DNA from: Dacryopinax spathularia
Taxonomy: Eukaryota > Basidiomycota > Dacrymycetes > Dacrymycetales > Dacrymycetaceae
Direction: 5' to 3'
NCBI GenBank assembly: GCA_037974965.1
Contig: JBBPFI010000018.1
Coordinates: forward strand, 62,001 to 126,000
DNA length: 64,000 nucleotides
Positions 57,520 to 64,000 of this stretch are shown here, one piece after another. The notes beneath the pieces were generated by a model. The model was given only the letters and a program-made list of their open reading frames with translations, was not told where the DNA came from and did no database searches. Position 1 is the stretch's first letter. Each line of letters starts with the position of its first letter. The position numbers and the translations under genes are program-made.

Positions 57520-58458
57520 ATGGCCCGTCCCATTGTTTTTTTCGATATACAGATCGGCGAGACGCCGGCCGGAAGGATTAAGATGGAGCTCTTCAGTGAT
57601 ATAGTCCCAAAGTGAGTGCCTTGCAACATTTGTGTACCGTGGCCTGATATGTGCCACGCAGAACTGCCGAGAACTTCAGGCAGTTGTGCACTGGCGAATA
57701 TCGGTAGGTCATACCCAACTCCTCCCCAATCTGATCGCCTATCCTGTGATGAAACAGGGTCAACAATCGTCCGCAGGGATATAAAGGAGCCTCTTTCCAC
57801 AGGTGTGCATGCGATAAGGATCGGTGACAGGGGACTGCTGACTGTTCACAGGGTGTAAGGACGCCTATCCCTGCGAGTTCGGTAGTACTGACTGCGGTCA
57901 GTGTTCGTGACTTCATGATACAGGGTAGGTTGGCGTTCGGATAGCTGACCCGTAGATCGGCTGAGGTCCCCTTTTCGAGCACAGGCGGGGACTTCCTGAA
58001 GGGAGACGGGACCGGGAGTTTCTCGATTTATGGGGACAAATTTGAGGTAGGTACACGTACCGCTCCACGGTTGCGGGCATGGAGCCGTGACTGAGTGGAG
58101 TTCAGGATGAGAACTTCACTGTTAAGCATACACAACCCGGTCTGCTATCTATGGCCAACTCTGGCCCCAATACCAACGGGTGCCAAGTAAGCAACTGCAA
58201 CTTCACTCCGACTCTCAGACGGCTCAAGGATTATATCTTTAGTTTTTCATCACTACGGGACCTTCAGATTTCCTGGACGGGAAACATGTTGTCTTCGGCA
58301 AGGTCATCGACGGCATGCTGACAGTGCGGAAGATCGAGAACGTGCCCACAGGCCCGAACAACCGACCAAAACTGGTGGTCAAGATTGTAGGTATGTGGCC
58401 TTCTTCCCCTTATAAGCAAGCCTGTAAATGTGTCCCTGCAGAGTGCGGAGAAATGTAA
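57520..58458 (+). CDS. PPIH: Cyclophilin H-like peptidyl-prolyl isomerase (tri-snRNP)
   Basis: Nine exons are proposed: 57520-57611, 57662-57703, 57758-57802, a 3-nt microexon 57852-57854, 57902-57924, 57985-58046, 58106-58186, 58243-58390 and 58442-58458, giving 170 residues. Motifs: [76 protein letters not shown] and [13 protein letters not shown], ending CGEM. These and the SIYG, PTGPNN and CGEM features match human PPIH, the cyclophilin of the U4/U6.U5 tri-snRNP, which assists pre-mRNA splicing in the nucleus. Without the microexon the joint would read FHS-VRD, one residue short and without the catalytic Arg; with it, FHRVVRDFM is exact. The gene is unusually dense in introns (eight in 0.94 kb). 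Confidence 0.93.
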
Positions 58459-58714
58459 ACGGATATACAGGTGCGACGGACTAGTAGCATATTTGTTCCC
58501 TTTTCAGTAGGCATCGATGCTGTCATCGAAGAATTTGACAATAATCCAGAGGAGCAGACTTGCGCCGGAATGGATTCATTGCCTTTCTTGACGCCGACTT
58601 TCTCGTCGTGCCGTACTTATATGCCTGCGGGCAAGCCGTTGGGCTAGCTTTGCTAACGTTGGTTCATCCCCGTAATCGCATCAAGTGCCTGTGCCGAAAC
58701 AGTTTCACTCCTCA

Positions 58715-61700
58715 CTACCTCGTTGGTCGCGACAACACCACGTTGCTCAAAGGCCAGGGAATCTTGCGTTCAGGTATAGAAGTACAGATGCACAAACAAT
58801 AGAAAGACTGTCTAATAACAAGTGAGATGGACGGAAGTCGAACAGAACCCACTAGATTGTCGAAAGAATCTACACACGCGTGAGCAGGTTAGTGACCATT
58901 GGTCCATTTCGGAACTGAGCAGGCTTACACCGCTGAGAAGGCCTTGAAGCTCGAGAGCTTCCTTCGATCGAAGAAAGTCTCGTCGCCAGAAATCATACCG
59001 AGGGGACCGCATCAGCTCGACCAGCGTAGCGATGGCTCCCCACGGATGTGGCTTGTGGACAAGGAACTTTTCTAGCAGGACCTTGGTCGCAATTTCCTGG
59101 AATGTCGCACTTTCCACTTCAGCGAATAGGTGGAGGACGACCGAGCTGAACCAATGAGTATGCGCATTGGGATAGCGCAAGTGCGTGGTGAGCGCAGTCA
59201 GCAGGTGATGTTGACCTGCAGTTTGAGATCAGTTCAGTCTGTCCCCGGTGTTCGCGAGGAACCTTACCTTCAGGGTCCAAGTCGGTGGCGAGCTTCTGGA
59301 TCAGTTGTACGCCAGGATCTGTGGGCACAAAGCCCAGCTGCCCACTTCTTGCCTTAGCCTGCGCCACCGAGGAGACTCCAACGTACATCACGAGAGCGTT
59401 CAAGACAGGCAGGTTGTAGCGCTCTCCCCCTGAGACGAGAACGGCTTCCGGCAACTGGATCCATGACTTGACCGTGCTTGGGAACGATGGAGATCCCCTG
59501 TTCAGCAAGAATTGATCCAAGGCACCTCGCAGATCTCCGTTCTTGAGCGAAGATGTGAAGTCCGAGAGAACCGGAGGAATTGGGCCAAGGTGTTCCATGG
59601 TCAGTGTGTGCGGTCCAACCGGGTCTGGCAGCGCAAGATTTGATGGGTAAGCGCTCAGCACGATGTTGCGCAACTGAACACAATTTGCGGGAATGTTGTC
59701 GCAGATTGTGAAATAATACTCGCTCAAGAATTCGGGGAAGTCATGAAGCAGAACCACCATGATGCGAAGAGTACCCCAATATAGCTCCCGAGAGCCCCTG
59801 TCCAGCTTGCTGCTTCGCAAGAATGGACCCAGGAAGCGGAGAAGGGATATAAGCAGGCGATGGAAAGGCGCCCACCCCTGCAGGGAAGTCTTCTTAGAAT
59901 AAAGCCAAATTTCGATGATGAGAAAGCTGTACCTCTCGATTCTCGGCATGCAACATCCGGGCCATGAACGCTCGATGCGAAACCAGAGCCATCCAACCAA
60001 ACGCGAAGCCGGGGAAATAAGCAGGTTGGAGCGTGTTGAACGTGTCACTAACAGCTGTCAGCGGCAGTCTGGGCAGATCGAATCCCTCGTACCTCATGGC
60101 CAGTAAGAGTTGCAGTTGGATATTAGATGCACTGGTATAAATGCTTTGGAGATCATTGAGCAGGCTGGAGAAGAGACGGAAAAAAGGCCGCGCTTCGAAG
60201 GTCTGACCATCACTTTCTTCGTGCGCGTGTGCGAGAACTAGGACGACGATAGACAGAGTCTTAGTTAAGTAATGTGCTTTCGCATGCTCGTTGTTCGCCT
60301 CGCCATGATATTTGACAATCATGGCCAACAGCTTCGAGAGGGCGTCCACGTGGAGATAAGGGTTGGCAGAAACCCCTGCACGTAGTGCAGCGGTGGTACG
60401 CTCTACACTGACCTCGGCGCAGACTCGGAAAAAGAGAGATGAAATATCTTCGCCGCGCAGGATGGCTTGCATCTCCGGGTGCGTAACGAAATCGATGAAG
60501 CTTTGCTCAAGGTTCGTTGACTGGTGGAATGACCGAACCCAACTCTTGAAGTAAGTGGCCAAGGTGTTGTAAGGTCCCTTCTCTTCTGGACCTTGGATTT
60601 GCTTGATCAAAGAGGCAGCCCTGCAAACGCTCAGCGGTGTTTCTGTGGACGGCACCTCGGGGTACTTACGCATCAGTCGCCTTTCCAGCCGTCATAGCTC
60701 GGAGTAGAGCTTCATAACAGATAGGAAAGAGATGTCTCCAACCGCCAGCAGCGTCGGCAGTGGATGTCTCGCGAACCAAAGCCGCTGCAAAGTCCACAAA
60801 CGCAGGTCGGAAATCGTGCATTACTGCCCGACCGATGGCAGCGTCCAGGTCATGAGGATCTATGAGCCTCACTCGCAGAAGAGCCAAAGTCACCTCCAAA
60901 TTGAGCTTTCTCTGTGGAACAGTATGAGAATCAAGGTGGACAGGCCCTAATGTTGCGCCTCACCTCGTCGTCGGACAACACGAGCCATTCCACCACTTCC
61001 TTCCGCACCGCGGGAAGTGCCAGGCAAAATTGCTGTAGGAGATAAACATAGACCTCCCTGGATAGGTGGTTTGAACCCTTGTACAACTCGGCTGCGATCC
61101 GCTGAGCGGCCATCATGCCGATCCGGTTCTCGTCTTCAGTCTTCGAAGGCAGCAGAAGCAGCTCCTTGATCAAAGAGGTGATGTTATGGCTCGGCCCAAG
61201 TTCCCGGATGTCACGCTCGGTCGACTGGTTCAAGACGAGTGCTAGATCCTCCGACAATATCTGTGAGACAAGCGCTAAGTCCATATTCCCGTTCGATGAG
61301 CACGTGCGTACATTCAATCTCTCTACAGCAGCTTCAAAGGACAGGACGGAATCCATGCCGGTGTCTGTAGGTTCGCCTTCATCCAGCAGACGGCGATTGC
61401 TATACTGCTCTTGGTACACAGGGGACGGACCAGACGGTACGACATGGCGATTGCCTGCAGCTGAGTCAGTCAGTAACTTCTTCCAAAAATATCGGACTTC
61501 GCGTACCGAAATCATCATACACCCGCATTTGAGGATGGCTCAAACCAGCTGGGTTTAATCTCAGGCTGTCCGGCCATTTGTTGCGTACAACGTAATCTGG
61601 GGGAGCAGACCCATCCGCGCCATACCAGAATGGTTGTCCAGGTCGTTGCTGTGGAGAATTAGCGAAAAGCATGTGCATTCGGGGTGAGCAGGCTCACTTC

Positions 61701-64000
61701 TCTGTGACGATATCTCGCGATGTAAGCAGGTTCCAAGGCTTTGTCAACGTCCGCCACCGCCCGTTCCATGGCGGCTCTCTCGATAACGTTACATGCAGCA
61801 TTCAGATTATCCTGAACGAGGAGCAAGATTGCTTGCTCGGAGAACATTTGCTGTCCCCACCATAATCAGCAAAAGGATGACCGGCAGGAGGAAGCAAGCA
61901 GACCTCTGTTATGCCGTGTTCCAATAAGATGGAACGGAGGTGAGTGACCATGTTGATGCGAAGGGGCTCCTTGCAAGTGACAAGAGCCAAGTTGCCCGCA
62001 AGGTTCCTGACTGTTAAGTGCGCAGCGTTTCGCATCCGATCTTCGTCAACTTCCATGGCAAAATCCTTCAGCACTAGTTGCTGTGTAGAGATGCTCGCGA
62101 TCGTTACCGATCGATCGACCACGGGGACGATGATCTCGCGAACGGCACCTTCGATCGCTACCTGCACGAGCCTCTTGAAGTTCTCATGCTCTGCATACGG
62201 GCCCAGCTGGGGATTAAGAGTGATCGCGCCTTCGAGAGATGTTACGATCCCATCGCCTTGTAATGCAGCCTGGCCTGCCGTGGACTCCAGGTGTGGTATT
62301 GTATGAGCCGAGGTCTCGACCCGGGGCAAAGTGCTATAACCGTCCATGGGGAGACTATCCACGTCGCCGACGTACTCGTCACTTGGTCCCGCGTCCAGGT
62401 CCAATACCGGGCGGTGCCGTAGGAGATCTGTAGGCTCGACCTTTTCCAGGTCAATATCCAGAGCGATGCAGAGCACTTCAATCTCGAACTTCAGGTTTAG
62501 CACGAGGTCGGCGCCGAAGTAGAACTCGGCCAGCAACCGAATGAGCCCAGAAAGCCACGGATTCGGCAAATGGAATATCGTAGACTTTGCGCATTGTTCC
62601 AATATCTTGCACACGAAAGGGATGGCAACTACGAGTCGGGACGAATCGTAGCCCTCCAACAGGATGTTCTTCAACGCAAGGTTCCTATGCTTGATTGGCT
62701 TATCTTTTGCCAAGGTCATAATGCCGATCCATGAGCCGAGGTTCTTGAGTACAGATCTCTCTGCTGCCACGTGCAATGCTGTTTCGGAGTTCAACAGTGT
62801 CCTGGCTTTGACGATAGCCTCGTTGAAGACGTGTTTGAGCAGCAGTGGCCGACCAAGAAGGTCGAGAAATTTGATGTAGAGCTCGTGATTGTTCAGCTCG
62901 GAGCTGATACGCTGATTCACCAGGTAATGTGCGAACCAGCGCGAATATTCGTCCTTGAAGATCTCGCGCATATCGTTTGATTTTGCCTCGCAATTGCTCA
63001 TGGCAAGGTTGTTGACGATGAAGAGCATCTGGTCGGCTTCCCCTTCGACCGGTATGGTGGGGCTGTCTCCAGTAATTACGTCGGGACTAATCGAATGAAA
63101 CGGTGGGTTTGCGATATCGGAACCTTCGAGCATGCCATCTACTTCGGAAGCTGGGAGATCTTGCAGGTTACTAGCTCTATCGGCTTGGAAAAGGGCTTGC
63201 CGAGCGATGTCGGCAATATCCGGTCGATTCTCTTGTAAGTGTGGCAAAGCTAGAAGTGCATGACACAACTCCCTCCATTCGCCTAGACGCGAACGAAATC
63301 GAAGCAGAGCCTGGACCCCAAACTTGAACATGTTTGAATCGGGTGATTGGCGTAGAGCATCCAGTACGTAGCGTATGGCGATACCGAGGGGAATATGATC
63401 GACCAGGTTCTGATCGATAATGGCTCCAAATAGTACGGCCGTAATCGCCAGTTCCCGGGGGGGATACACTGGGAAAAACTTGTACTCGTCGAACAGAGTG
63501 TGCAACATACAGGCGAACACGTCATGATCCCGCGGAGCAGTTGAGCTCTTGTACTGCTGTAGTAGATGCAGAACATGATCCACAGGAACTTCTTCTTCAT
63601 ACATGCGCTTGAAGATAGTTTCCGCTTCGGCTTCGATGTCTTGGGGGAAACTGACAACACTCATGCCCGGCTCTTGATCAGAACCCGGTGCAAGGTTCAT
63701 AAGGCGTGGATGAAGCTGCAAACACGCATTGCGAATTTCCCTGAAGAACTCGACATCGGCTCTGGTCCAGTTCGCACCGCTGACATCAGGCGTGAACAAA
63801 TGCGCTGGGATTTGAGCGAGCTCAATCATACCTTCTTCGCAAAAACGATATAAAGATCGCGATAGTCTGCGCGTTAAGCGATAAAGTGCGAAGCTCCGCA
63901 CCATCATCTCTCGACATATCGGTTTTTACCTTGTGATCCAGGAATTCCATGATTGCGTGCGTGAAAGTGTCTCCATGCAGAGCATAACTGTCGGCTAGCC
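58715..64000 (-). CDS. NOT1: Not1, scaffold of the CCR4-NOT complex (5' end beyond window)
   Basis: Ten exons (64000-63832 partial, 63779-61904, 61850-61698, 61648-61507, 61454-60964, 60911-60670, 60620-59933, 59877-59268, 59215-58931, 58869-58715) encode ~1,600 residues; the N-terminal part lies past the right edge. In order: an HEAT-type region with DVFACMLHTLFDEYKFFP, the MIF4G domain that binds Caf1 (LKNLGSWIGIMTLAKDKPI), a DUF3819 region (EIIVPVVDRSVTIASISTQQ) and the Not1 C-terminal superfamily homology domain (LLHDFPEFLSEYYFTICDNIP, YPNAHTHWFSSVVLHLFAE, LVHKPHPWGAIATLVELM). Not1 holds the deadenylases and Not2/Not5 together for mRNA decay and translational repression in the cytoplasm. 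The last exon is uncertain: a CACTAACC branch site supports an intron at 58870-58930, but reading through would stop at 58812. Confidence 0.94.

Noticed and set aside
57803-57901. Single 99-nt intron, or an intron ending at TAAG 57859, in cyclophilin H
   Set aside because: The first loses the catalytic Arg and one residue; the second adds 14 foreign residues in the active site. The microexon solution fits exactly.

Overview
The window is nuclear DNA of a fungus, almost certainly a basidiomycete. Genes are dense on both strands and carry many short (about 47-60 nt) GT-AG introns with CTRAY branch points. The proteins are basidiomycete-like: DUF7918 proteins, striatin, Ede1, Not1, Atg8 and an RRM-R3H protein. 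I cannot name the class or species. I see no rRNA, CRISPR array, plasmid feature or convincing transposon. The intron-dense genes were joined by hand using reading-frame phase, family conservation and splice consensus; exon lists are given in each entry.

Layout. 0-11.4 kb: a DUF7918 protein (-), an FSP1/AIF-like NAD(P)H oxidoreductase (+), an intron-bearing tRNA-Lys(CTT), a transaldolase-family protein (+) and a cyclopropane-fatty-acid-synthase-like methyltransferase (-). 11.3-14.4 kb: no gene I can model. 14.4-24.4 kb: a TMT1/METTL7-like methyltransferase (-), then two large paralogous hydantoinase/oxoprolinase-DUF917 fusion proteins arranged head to head across a 1-kb shared promoter. 24.9-32.2 kb: two short-chain dehydrogenases with a decayed third copy between them, a second DUF7918 gene and an aquaglyceroporin. 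32.3-36 kb: a 1,193-residue low-complexity protein of unknown function, with a decayed fragment of it about 2 kb beyond its 5' end. 38.7-46 kb: a divergent Atg8, a third DUF7918 gene, a four-helix membrane protein with a long tail and a secreted SMP-30/gluconolactonase-like protein. 46.8-64 kb is a housekeeping block: RRM-R3H protein, striatin, Ede1/Eps15-like endocytic scaffold, Ies6 (INO80 complex), cyclophilin H (tri-snRNP) and the C-terminal ~1,600 residues of Not1 (CCR4-NOT), which runs off the right end.

How the genes relate. The right block serves general cell functions (mRNA decay, chromatin, splicing, endocytosis, STRIPAK signalling) and includes two divergent promoters. The middle is accessory and shaped by duplication: the hydantoinase pair, the SDR family and the DUF7918 family each have two or three copies here, and two decayed fragments show continuing turnover. 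The most striking single observation is a predicted 3-nt microexon in cyclophilin H, which is needed to restore the conserved catalytic FHR motif. Several introns are multiples of three without stops, so their retention would give in-frame isoforms.
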